Assembly: GCA_041663205.1 (NCBI GenBank)
Contig: JBAZQZ010000029.1
Span: forward strand, 1-10,651
DNA from: UM-FILTER-38-24 sp041663205
Lineage (GTDB): Bacteria > Patescibacteriota > Gracilibacteria > UBA1369 > LOWO2-01-FULL-3
Length of the DNA: 10,651 nucleotides
Direction: 5' to 3'
A program made the translations under genes and the position numbers. The notes beneath the pieces are model-generated. The model did not search any database. It worked only from the letters and a program-made list of their open reading frames with translations, and had not been told where the DNA came from. Every line of letters begins with the position of its first letter. The first letter of the stretch is position 1. This document shows positions 1 to 6,189 of this stretch, in pieces.

Positions 1-1
1 A

Positions 2-493
2 TTGATAAAAATGTTCGCGAACACTTGGTTTTCACTCGATGCATACGATAAAGAAAATTTTCCAAAAACAGGTGTAACAAAGAAAGAATTTCAACTCACG
101 GCAAAAGAATTGACGGAGGCACTTTCAGATCTAAAAATCGGATTAACTAAAAGCGGACAGGCGGGCGATCTCTTCGGTATAGCAAGAAAAGAACAAAGCA
201 TGGAAGGTATTTTAGGCAATGTCTTGCAATCATTCGGAGGGAAAGATTTATATCCGACCATAGAAGAAAAAGCGGCGCATTTATTGTATTTCACGGTAAA
301 GAATCATCCGTTTGTTGATGGCAACAAGCGCTCGGGAGCTTTCACTTTCGTTTGGTTCTTGAAACAAACAGGTCTACTCAATCCAATGCGCATGACTCCT
401 GAAGCCCTTACTGCACTGACACTTTTAGTTGCCGAAAGTAACCCGAAAGATAAAGAGCGCATGATAGGATTGATTTTATTGATTCTAAAATGA
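2..493 (+). CDS. Fic/Doc-family protein, C-terminal part (5' truncated by window edge)
   Basis: The visible 163 residues end at a TGA stop and carry a Fic core motif, HPFVDGNKRSG, at residues 102-112 of the visible part. This is the HxFx(D/x)GN(K/G)R signature of enzymes that transfer AMP or phosphate groups onto target proteins. Lys in place of the second Gly of GNGR resembles Doc-like members, so AMPylation cannot be assumed. The preceding region (MFANTWFSLDAYDK; YPTIEEKAAHLLYF) resembles the C-terminal Fic part of RhuM/Fic-type proteins, recalled from family knowledge. The reading frame is open to the left edge. The TTG at 2 and ATG at 11 lie inside what looks like conserved sequence and have no RBS, so the true start is probably upstream and an N-terminal domain is missing. 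No antitoxin is visible in the window; it could lie upstream. Confidence 0.82.
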   Translation: MIKMFANTWFSLDAYDKENFPKTGVTKKEFQLTAKELTEALSDLKIGLTKSGQAGDLFGIARKEQSMEGILGNVLQSFGGKDLYPTIEEKAAHLLYFTVKNHPFVDGNKRSGAFTFVWFLKQTGLLNPMRMTPEALTALTLLVAESNPKDKERMIGLILLILK

Positions 494-512
494 ACAACAA
501 GCCCTCACTTTC

Positions 513-542
513 TTGTCACACCCGCCACATTTATGTTATAAT
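513..542 (+). promoter_or_regulatory. sigma70-type promoter for the 563 gene
   Basis: A TTGTCA -35 at 513-518 is followed by an 18-bp spacer and TATAAT at 537-542. TG at 534-535 gives an extended -10 (TGTTATAAT). Transcription would begin near 549, leaving a leader of about 14 nt before the ATG at 563. The -10 box lies in the left arm of the inverted repeat at 535-561. Confidence 0.65.
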
Positions 543-561
543 TAAAAATCTTAATTATAAC
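535..561. repeat. perfect 11-bp inverted repeat over the -10 box and leader
   Basis: The left arm GTTATAATTAA (535-545) and right arm TTAATTATAAC (551-561) are exact reverse complements around a 5-nt centre (AAATC). The left arm contains the -10 hexamer, and the right arm ends one base before the ATG at 563. This placement suits a dimeric repressor operator. The transcript would carry mainly the right arm, so a DNA-level role is more likely than an mRNA hairpin. Confidence 0.6.
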
Positions 562-562
562 G

Positions 563-862
563 ATGGTAGAGGCCCAAGGGAAATCACCGACAGAAAGAAT
601 TCGTGAATATGTAAATAATCACCCCGATTTAATAGAGCCCGAAGAAGCTAAGAGAGAACATATTGAAATAAAATCTTCCGAGATTGTCTTGCATGTTAGC
701 CAATCAGTAGAGGCATTTTTGCAGACACAACAAAGCGCTGAAGGAGAATCATCCAAAACACCGGAAGGCGATACCATGAAAAATGTGAAATTATCGGAAA
801 TAGTCATAGATGACTCAATTCCTCTGAAAAAATCCCGGAAGAAAGGCGGTCATAGACGCTAA
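563..862 (+). CDS. small hypothetical protein, probably N-terminal half of a frameshifted gene
   Basis: A 99-residue frame that I do not recognise. It is acidic and hydrophilic, with no signal peptide or membrane segment and a predicted helix near the N-terminus (TERIREYVNNHP). The start is supported by the promoter at 513-542; there is no Shine-Dalgarno sequence. The last eleven residues (KSRKKGGHRR-like) turn abruptly basic after an A6 run at 827-832. If one A is removed, the frame continues as ...SIPLKNPGRKAVIDANAAQ and runs without interruption into the frame annotated at 873-1229. The combined protein would be 221 residues. I therefore read this as the front half of one gene interrupted by a frameshift, although two separate short genes remain possible. 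Confidence 0.5.
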   Translation: MVEAQGKSPTERIREYVNNHPDLIEPEEAKREHIEIKSSEIVLHVSQSVEAFLQTQQSAEGESSKTPEGDTMKNVKLSEIVIDDSIPLKKSRKKGGHRR

Positions 863-872
863 TGCCGCACAA

Positions 873-1229
873 ATGGAAGTAATGAGTTGGTTTTCTGCTA
901 ACGGATTCGAATCAATAGAAGAAGGATTTCCTGAAAAACCGGGAGAAAAGGCTCTGAAAACGCATAGCCTTGATGCTATTTTGGACTCATTGGAACGAGA
1001 AGATGGGAAATATGAAGTGGGACCATACAGGTATATATTCCCGTCGGCATTTAAAGGTCCGCGTATTTTATATCCGGGTATCGGCAGTGGGGGAGTGAAT
1101 ATAGACGAATCTGCACTTGTTCATTTTAGGAAAATATTAGCTCTTCCGGAGCTTGAAACTCTGCCTCCCACAATAAAAGAAAAACAAGAAACAACCTCCA
1201 CAGCTGTCGGGGAAATTATGAATAAATAA
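873..1229 (+). CDS. small hypothetical protein, probably C-terminal half of the frameshifted 563 gene
   Basis: This 118-residue frame is unrecognised. It is soluble in character, with an acidic mid-part (LDSLEREDGKYEVGPYRYIF) and a Gly/Pro-rich stretch (YPGIGSGGVN). The nominal ATG at 873 lies 10 nt after the previous stop and has no RBS or promoter of its own. The same frame is open upstream back to 828, just after the TGA at 825-827 and inside the A6 run. Those extra codons read KNPGRKAVIDANAAQ, ordinary-looking protein sequence that matches the style of the preceding frame. The likely reading is one 221-residue protein with a one-base insertion in the A run, a sequencing error, or less likely a programmed shift. 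Context next to a Fic gene suggests accessory DNA but gives no function. Confidence 0.5.
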   Translation: MEVMSWFSANGFESIEEGFPEKPGEKALKTHSLDAILDSLEREDGKYEVGPYRYIFPSAFKGPRILYPGIGSGGVNIDESALVHFRKILALPELETLPPTIKEKQETTSTAVGEIMNK

Positions 1230-1286
1230 AGTTGTGATTCGATTTAGCGACCAAGAAACAGCGCGACTACTTCAACTCGTAAAGGA

Positions 1287-2636
1287 TTATTCCGTACACT
1301 TATTGTATTCCGCCTCAGCGGCATGGAATTCATTCCCGCAACTCGTCAGACAGTCTTCATATTGAAAAGTCGGATAGCTCGGCAGTCCGCTACATTTACT
1401 GCAATAATGTTCATACGAAGGATATTCACCGCAGTGCACTGTTGGCTCGGTCACATCATCATCGTCCGTAACAGTTGAGTCATCCGGAACACATATACTG
1501 CAATTAGCCTGATCAGGAGACGCTTGGCACATCCCGCCACAAGTTTGTACGCAATCGCTGGTCGTCTGAGATTCGCCGGTACATTTATTTACTAATTCTT
1601 CATCTTCGGAACAATCGCTCCAACCCATACATGTAACTTTACATAGCATTTGAACATCTTTGCCTCCTCCAGATTCCATGTTACTCAAAAAACCGGATTT
1701 AATATTTGCCGGAAATTTTTCGCCGGCCTCTGAACTACTACATTTATTTCCAGGGCCATATGTCATCTTATCAATTTCAATATCACTTTTTTTGGTTTTT
1801 GTATCCTGTTTTAAAACCTGAATATCCAGAGACCAATTTTCATACCCTGAACACGTATCTGTTTGCTGATCAATAAGGTCAGCGCACTCTTCCAAATACG
1901 CATCTTTATTCAAATCTTCAGCCAACTTTTTAATCTTTAAAGTTTCCAGCAAATTCAAAGTGCGATCCATTACCACAGCTATTTCCGCGCGATTAAATAA
2001 ACCGTTCGGATCAAAAACTCCGGATGATTTTCCGGTCATAAGTCCGGTCAGATAAACAAGCGCAATATTATCAAAATACGGGTTATCTTTCGGAATATCT
2101 TGAAAAACAACATCTGTCTTACGAGTCTCATTCATGGCTTTCAGCAATGTATCTCCCAACATAAAGTCCATCAATTTTGCCGCCTCGCCGCGAGTCACAG
2201 GAGTATCCGGAGAAAACATTGCAGGATCACTATTAAGAACAGTAGTTCCGCTATTCAAAGCAAGAAAACAAACCGGAAGATAAGAATAGTTAGTGTCTTT
2301 CACGTCACTATAGATAGAACAGCTCGCAGAATCCGGCTCCTGAATAATACCTTTATATTTTAACGTCCTATATAAAAGAGTCACAACTTGCCCGCGCGTC
2401 AGATTATCAGATGCCCCGAATCTGCCGTCGCTGTAGCCATTTATAACGCCCGCAGAACTAAGACGATTTATCGAATCAGAAGCCCAAACAGGCAAATCAT
2501 CAGTAAACTTAACAGTCGCATCCCCGGACTGAGTGACGGAAGTCCGAAGGAAAAAATCTCCGGCTCTGAACAACCCCAGAAAAAAGAAACTAACAAAAAC
2601 AACCGCAACAACTGCAATTGAAAATTTCGTTTTCAT
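1287..2636 (-). CDS. exported protein with three SLH domains and a cysteine-rich C-terminal half
   Basis: The protein has 449 residues. Residues 1-30 form a signal peptide or uncleaved anchor: Lys2/Lys4, then a hydrophobic stretch of about 20 residues. Three S-layer-homology domains follow at about 44-95, 108-160 and 177-230. Each has an F/YxD(V/I) opening, and they carry TRGQ, TRGE and NRAE in the position of the TRAE motif. SLH domains usually bind secondary cell-wall polymer and hold proteins to the surface. The remaining 215 residues match nothing I know. They contain 18 cysteines, several in Cx3C pairs (CKVTC, CVQTC, CLTSC), and an Asp-rich linker at 387-395. With N-terminal SLH domains as anchor, the Cys-rich part would project outward, probably disulfide-bonded. 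The ATG at 2636 sits about 27 nt below a good promoter and has no Shine-Dalgarno. Confidence 0.85.
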   Translation of the reverse strand: MKTKFSIAVVAVVFVSFFFLGLFRAGDFFLRTSVTQSGDATVKFTDDLPVWASDSINRLSSAGVINGYSDGRFGASDNLTRGQVVTLLYRTLKYKGIIQEPDSASCSIYSDVKDTNYSYLPVCFLALNSGTTVLNSDPAMFSPDTPVTRGEAAKLMDFMLGDTLLKAMNETRKTDVVFQDIPKDNPYFDNIALVYLTGLMTGKSSGVFDPNGLFNRAEIAVVMDRTLNLLETLKIKKLAEDLNKDAYLEECADLIDQQTDTCSGYENWSLDIQVLKQDTKTKKSDIEIDKMTYGPGNKCSSSEAGEKFPANIKSGFLSNMESGGGKDVQMLCKVTCMGWSDCSEDEELVNKCTGESQTTSDCVQTCGGMCQASPDQANCSICVPDDSTVTDDDDVTEPTVHCGEYPSYEHYCSKCSGLPSYPTFQYEDCLTSCGNEFHAAEAEYNKCTE

Positions 2637-2641
2637 ATTTT

Positions 2642-2699
2642 AGGAATGAATGAAATACTAAACTGATAAATTATAAACATAATTACATATTTAGAGCAA
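2642..2699 (-). promoter_or_regulatory. promoter and leader box of the Cys-rich SLH gene
   Basis: Read on the minus strand, TTGCTC (2699-2694), an 18-bp spacer and TATAAT (2675-2670) form the promoter, with a predicted start near 2663. The first bases of the leader contain TTTAGTATTT (2662-2653) and TCATTCCT (2649-2642). Both blocks recur in the same order at the other SLH gene (6127-6104). The leader has no Shine-Dalgarno sequence. Confidence 0.6.
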
Positions 2700-2722
2700 T
2701 TCGTTTAATTCTTGTTATAAGC

Positions 2723-2751
2723 TGGACAAAACTTCAATTACCTGATACTCT
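2723..2751 (+). promoter_or_regulatory. candidate promoter of the cold-shock gene
   Basis: TGGACA at 2723-2728, a 17-bp spacer and TACTCT at 2746-2751 preceded by TG (2743-2744) form an extended -10 promoter with a weak hexamer. It would give a leader of about 48 nt. The -35 block TGGACAAAAC matches those of the helicase and AbrB-like genes. An alternative is TGTTATAAG at 2713-2721, which lacks a clear -35. Confidence 0.4.
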
Positions 2752-2805
2752 GCCATACGCAGAAGACCGACAATCATTTGCATCTTAATTATTAACGTCA
2801 AAACT

Positions 2806-3003
2806 ATGATCGGAACGATCAAAAAGAAAACAGATAGGGGCTTCGGCTTTATCGCAGGAGAAGGTCTTCAAAAAGATTTATTCTTCCACAGCAATTCTTT
2901 GGTTGGAGTAACATTCAACGATCTTAACGAAGGTGACTCAGTCACTTTTGAAACAGAAGAGTCTCCAAAAGGACTCAATGCTGTCAATGTTCAACGTGCT
3001 TAA
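2806..3003 (+). CDS. cold-shock domain protein (Csp family)
   Basis: A 65-residue single cold-shock domain of normal family length. It shows RNP1 as RGFGFI (residues 11-16) and RNP2 as DLFFHSN (about 24-30), the aromatic patches that bind single-stranded nucleic acid. The N-terminus (MIGTIKKKTDRGFGFI) and the ending (NAVNVQRA) follow the family pattern. Csp proteins act in the cytoplasm as RNA chaperones that keep mRNA unfolded during cold shock or growth. The gene is monocistronic: it has its own upstream promoter and a strong terminator at 3032-3063. The DEAD-box helicase gene lies directly downstream, a functionally sensible neighbour because both remodel RNA. No Shine-Dalgarno precedes the ATG; the leader is AT-rich (TTAATTATTAACG). 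Confidence 0.93.
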   Translation: MIGTIKKKTDRGFGFIAGEGLQKDLFFHSNSLVGVTFNDLNEGDSVTFETEESPKGLNAVNVQRA

Positions 3004-3031
3004 AGTTGAATAGGCCTTAAAAACGCCACAA

Positions 3032-3063
3032 AAAAGCCACCACCGTAAAAAGTGGTGGCTTTT
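3032..3063 (+). terminator. rho-independent terminator after csp
   Basis: A perfect 12-bp stem, AAAAGCCACCAC (3032-3043) with GTGGTGGCTTTT (3052-3063), encloses an 8-nt loop. The last four T residues serve as a short U tract. It closes the csp transcript, and the helicase -35 box begins two bases later. Confidence 0.88.
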
Positions 3064-3064
3064 G

Positions 3065-3093
3065 TTGACAAAACAGGGATTCTCATGTATTTT
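3065..3093 (+). promoter_or_regulatory. promoter of the DEAD-box helicase gene
   Basis: A consensus TTGACA (3065-3070), a 17-bp spacer and TATTTT (3088-3093) give a start near 3100 and a leader of about 23 nt. The -35 continues as TTGACAAAAC, matching the extended block at csp and at the AbrB-like gene. The helicase is therefore transcribed separately from csp. Confidence 0.6.
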
Positions 3094-3122
3094 GAATTGT
3101 CTTAGATTTATAAAGAAAACAA

Positions 3123-4346
3123 ATGGACGCAAAATTCGCAGAAATGAAGATTATCCCGCAGATACTGAAGAAACTTGAACTTTTAAAATTCACAGTTCCT
3201 ACGCCTATTCAACAAAAAACAATTCCGCTTGGACTTGAAGGAAGTGATTTGATTGGAATCGCGCAAACGGGGACAGGCAAGACTTTGGCCTTCGCAATCC
3301 CGATTATTCAAAAAATAATTGAAGAAAAAAAACTTGCGTTAATAGTGCTTCCGACTCGCGAACTTGCTCTGCAAGTCGACGAAGTTTTCCAAAAAGTCGG
3401 AAGATCTCTTGGGATAAGCACGGCAGTTTTGATCGGAGGAACGGCATTCGGCCCGCAAATAGCCGCGATTCGAAGACATCCGCAGGTAATCATCGGGACT
3501 CCGGGCAGAATTATCGATCACCTTGAGAAAAGAAACATAAAACTTCACGCATGCAAAATACTTGTTTTGGATGAAGCTGATAGAATGTTGGACATGGGTT
3601 TTGCGCCTCAAATAAAAGAAATTTTGAAGGAGCTCGAAGTTTCGCAAGACCGCCAAACTCTGCTTTTTTCGGCGACAATGCCTGATGATATTGCAAACAT
3701 TGCAACAAAATATATGAAAACTCCTGTACGCGTGGAAACAGCGTGTTCCGGGACAGTGGCGGATAACATCGAACAAGAAATATTCTTCGTACAAAAAGAT
3801 CAAAAATTAAGATTACTTGCAAAACTTTTGCAAGAACACACAGGTTCGGTTTTGGTATTTTCAAGAACAAAATACGGTGCTCAAAAAATATGCAAAGAGC
3901 TGGTGATGAGTGGACACAGCGCCGCTGAAATTCACTCAAACAAATCTTTGATGCAAAGAAGACAGGCTTTGGATGGCTTTAAATCAGGGAAATATCGCGT
4001 GCTTGTTGCAACAGACATCGCATCAAGAGGAATCGACGTAACGGGAATTCAATTGATCGTAAATTTCGACTTACCGGAAAGTCCTGAAGATTATGTCCAT
4101 AGAATTGGTAGAACGGGAAGAGCAGGCCAAAAAGGTCGTGCAATATCAATCGCCACTTCAGATCAACATCACAAAATCTACCAAATCGAAATGCTTACAA
4201 AAACGAAAATGAAAGTTTTCGGAGACGCCAAAGACCTGCCAAGAGCCTCACAAGGAAGATCACATCCTTCAGAACAAAGACATTTCTTCAAAAAACGCCA
4301 ATTTAGAAGAGGATCAGGAGGTGCAAACAGGGGAAGAGGAAGATAA
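3123..4346 (+). CDS. DEAD-box ATP-dependent RNA helicase (RhlE-like)
   Basis: The 407-residue protein has the complete two-RecA-domain core. Visible elements are an upstream Phe5, Q motif PTPIQ (26-30), motif I AQTGTGKT (47-54), Ia PTRELALQ (77-84), Ib TPGR (126-129), II DEAD (150-153), III SAT (183-185), IV VFSRT (245-249), V ATDIASRGID (296-305) and VI HRIGRTGRAG (326-335). The C-terminal tail of about 40 residues is basic and Arg/Gly-rich (RRGSGGANRGRGR), as in RhlE-type enzymes that contact RNA without a dedicated extra domain. It uses ATP to unwind short RNA duplexes; cold-stress mRNA handling or ribosome assembly is the usual role. The ATG at 3123 fits the family N-terminus. It converges with the 4391-6100 gene, with 44 nt between them and no clear terminator there. 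Confidence 0.95.
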   Translation: MDAKFAEMKIIPQILKKLELLKFTVPTPIQQKTIPLGLEGSDLIGIAQTGTGKTLAFAIPIIQKIIEEKKLALIVLPTRELALQVDEVFQKVGRSLGISTAVLIGGTAFGPQIAAIRRHPQVIIGTPGRIIDHLEKRNIKLHACKILVLDEADRMLDMGFAPQIKEILKELEVSQDRQTLLFSATMPDDIANIATKYMKTPVRVETACSGTVADNIEQEIFFVQKDQKLRLLAKLLQEHTGSVLVFSRTKYGAQKICKELVMSGHSAAEIHSNKSLMQRRQALDGFKSGKYRVLVATDIASRGIDVTGIQLIVNFDLPESPEDYVHRIGRTGRAGQKGRAISIATSDQHHKIYQIEMLTKTKMKVFGDAKDLPRASQGRSHPSEQRHFFKKRQFRRGSGGANRGRGR

Positions 4347-4390
4347 ATTATCATCCACATTCCTCAACTTACGTGATTTGCTATAACTTC

Positions 4391-6100
4391 CTACAAAACT
4401 CCGCCTTTATGTAGTGTGTAAAGCATGACCGCTATTTCGCCTCTGGTACTCAAAACGGAAGGCAGAAAATCGGCCGAGCCGTCAACTAAATTGTTGGTTT
4501 GAGCCTCGCAAACGTAAGGATAATACCATTCGCCTTCGGCGCCTCCTTGATATTTAACGGAGCAAGTCGGAGTGGTATCTATCGCATATTGCTTGGCGAT
4601 TTTCAACGTCTCAAAAATCAATTTGTAAGACTCAACATAATTTACGGTGTCATGAGGTCTTGCGGTATTTTTTCCGGCATCACCTGTGAAAATTCCGAGA
4701 GATTTTCCCGTTTTAATATATTTCATATACCAATCACCGGCTTTTACATCGGAAAATCCGAGAGTTGATCCATCATCGCTCAAAATGTTTACACCAAGCC
4801 CTTCAAGAATTACTTTTAATGCTTCAACTCTTGAAATCGGTTGGAAAACTTTGAAAGTACCGTCCTTATAACCGACAAAAATGCCTTCTTGTTTTGCCCA
4901 TGTTATCGCCTCGCAATATTTGGAAGAGGGGGCGACATCTGTAAATCCGGAACAAGCTTCTCCGCTTGTATTTTCAGCGGAAGAGCTAACGGTTACTAAA
5001 ACATCTTTCATCCCGCCTTCACCGCCGGAAGAAGCTTTTGAAATAACTAAAACGCTATATGTTCCCTGCGCAACATAATTCCCGCTGTCATCTTTCCCGT
5101 CCCAAGTTAAAGAAAAATTTGCAGGCTGATAAAGCTTGGAGCCGTCATACCCCGCGAAATTTTTAACCTCGATAGAATCTCCGGTTTCAAAACTCCAAAC
5201 ACTCACATCAAGATATGCGGCTTCTTCAAGCCCAAAAGTGATGTTCGTCGTTTTTCCGTCAGCGGAAGAAAAATTAGTAGGATCGGCAAACAAATCTTTA
5301 ACCTCTATAAGTGCATCATTCCCTATCGTAACAGTTTTCGTCATTAAATGGCTTCCGGCGTCACTCTTTGCATAAACTCTGACGGTATAATCGCCGTAAG
5401 GAAGCATTTTTCCGCTGTCATCTTTTCCGTCCCACGTCACTGAATGTTCGGTCAGGAAAGATAAAGGATAATCCGAAGATTGATAAAGTTTTGTGCCGTT
5501 ATAATCGCTGTAAGATTTTACTTTTTTCCCGGTGCTGTCAGAAATTGAAAGATCAACATACCCCGGCTGTGATAGGGTAAAACTAAGTTCGGTAGTCTTT
5601 GCTTCAACCGAAAAAATCTCCGGATAAGTGAAAAAGTTATAAATTGAAGGAGCATCTGAAGTATTAACTTTTGAAATATCTGCAGTGGCATCGGTTTTTA
5701 TTTCAAACTCCTTGTCCGCGGAATCACTTCCGGCTCCATTTGTAATTGAAACATGAACATTCCATTTGCCGTCTGCAAAAAAGTTTCCATTGGCATCTTT
5801 CCCGTTCCAAATAATGATTTCATGGCCGGTAGCCGCGGCCGAAGCGTCATAACTCGGAAATAAATATTTAGATTTACCTGCAGTGTCAGTTATTTTAACT
5901 GTCAAAAAGCATTCCCAAGAACATTCACCTCCAACATTGAAATAAATTGTGGCTTTTTCCCCGCTCCTTGGATAAAAAACATCGGATTCAAGCCTCAAAT
6001 CAATAATTTTAGGAGGATTCAACGCAAAAACTGTTTGAGAAAAAAAGGTCACAAACAAAAACGAAACAACAAAAAACAAACTTGAGAACTTTTTAAACAT
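4391..6100 (-). CDS. secreted protein with FlgD/Ig-like repeats and C-terminal SLH domains
   Basis: The protein has 569 residues. A cleavable signal peptide spans about residues 1-26 (Lys3/Lys4, a Phe/Val-rich core, cleavage after VFA). Three beta-sandwich modules of the FlgD-Ig type follow, at about 31-136, 153-260 and 265-373. Each ends with the same hairpin, WNGKDANGNFFADGKW, WDGKDDSGKMLPYGDY or WDGKDDSGNYVAQGTY. SLH-like segments occupy about 386-437, 449-502 and 513-566, with SRVEA, NYVES and TRGEI at the TRAE position; the second and third are divergent. The module order (outward Ig stalk, wall-binding C-terminus) suits a surface-anchored fibre or S-layer-associated protein. Six cysteines (60, 64, 383, 396, 513, 531) may pair. 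The stop is TAG. The start is supported by the promoter about 25 nt upstream; there is no Shine-Dalgarno. Confidence 0.87.
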   Translation of the reverse strand: MFKKFSSLFFVVSFLFVTFFSQTVFALNPPKIIDLRLESDVFYPRSGEKATIYFNVGGECSWECFLTVKITDTAGKSKYLFPSYDASAAATGHEIIIWNGKDANGNFFADGKWNVHVSITNGAGSDSADKEFEIKTDATADISKVNTSDAPSIYNFFTYPEIFSVEAKTTELSFTLSQPGYVDLSISDSTGKKVKSYSDYNGTKLYQSSDYPLSFLTEHSVTWDGKDDSGKMLPYGDYTVRVYAKSDAGSHLMTKTVTIGNDALIEVKDLFADPTNFSSADGKTTNITFGLEEAAYLDVSVWSFETGDSIEVKNFAGYDGSKLYQPANFSLTWDGKDDSGNYVAQGTYSVLVISKASSGGEGGMKDVLVTVSSSAENTSGEACSGFTDVAPSSKYCEAITWAKQEGIFVGYKDGTFKVFQPISRVEALKVILEGLGVNILSDDGSTLGFSDVKAGDWYMKYIKTGKSLGIFTGDAGKNTARPHDTVNYVESYKLIFETLKIAKQYAIDTTPTCSVKYQGGAEGEWYYPYVCEAQTNNLVDGSADFLPSVLSTRGEIAVMLYTLHKGGVL

Positions 6101-6103
6101 AGG

Positions 6104-6160
6104 AGGAATGAGTTATTAAATACTAAAAACCATTCTACTGCGTTTAAAAAAAATTGGCAA
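6104..6160 (-). promoter_or_regulatory. promoter and leader box of the FlgD/SLH gene
   Basis: On the minus strand TTGCCA (6160-6155), a 17-bp spacer and TAGAAT (6137-6132) form the promoter, with initiation expected near 6125. The leader contains TTTAGTATTT (6127-6118) and TCATTCCT (6111-6104), the same two blocks found at the Cys-rich SLH gene. The -35 box overlaps the U tract of the proposed typA terminator. Confidence 0.65.
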
Positions 6161-6181
6161 AAATAATCACAAATCCGTGAT
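6158..6181 (-). terminator. weak candidate terminator of typA
   Basis: On the minus strand ATCAC (6181-6177) and GTGAT (6170-6166) form a 5-bp stem around GGATTT, followed by TATTTTTG. It lies just past the typA stop. The stem is short and A/T-containing, so read-through into the FlgD/SLH gene is possible. Confidence 0.4.
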
Positions 6182-6189
6182 ACCCATAC

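Noticed and set aside
1234..1365. Forward ORF of 43 codons from GTG 1234 (VIRFSDQETARLLQLVKDY...), tempting as a gene start cut off by the SLH gene
   Set aside because: Most of it lies antisense to the well-supported SLH gene 3' end, it has no RBS or promoter, and nothing downstream continues it. It could be a remnant, but there is no evidence beyond a protein-like first 20 residues.
3339..3939. Minus-strand ORFs of 154 and 142 codons
   Set aside because: Both are shadows of the DEAD-box helicase, with compositions rich in Phe, Cys, Arg and no recognisable domain.
6101..6119. AGGAGGAATG on the plus strand, looks like a strong SD plus ATG
   Set aside because: It leads to a three-codon ORF only and sits on the strand opposite the SLH gene start; on the coding strand it reads as CATTCCTCCT, which is not an SD.
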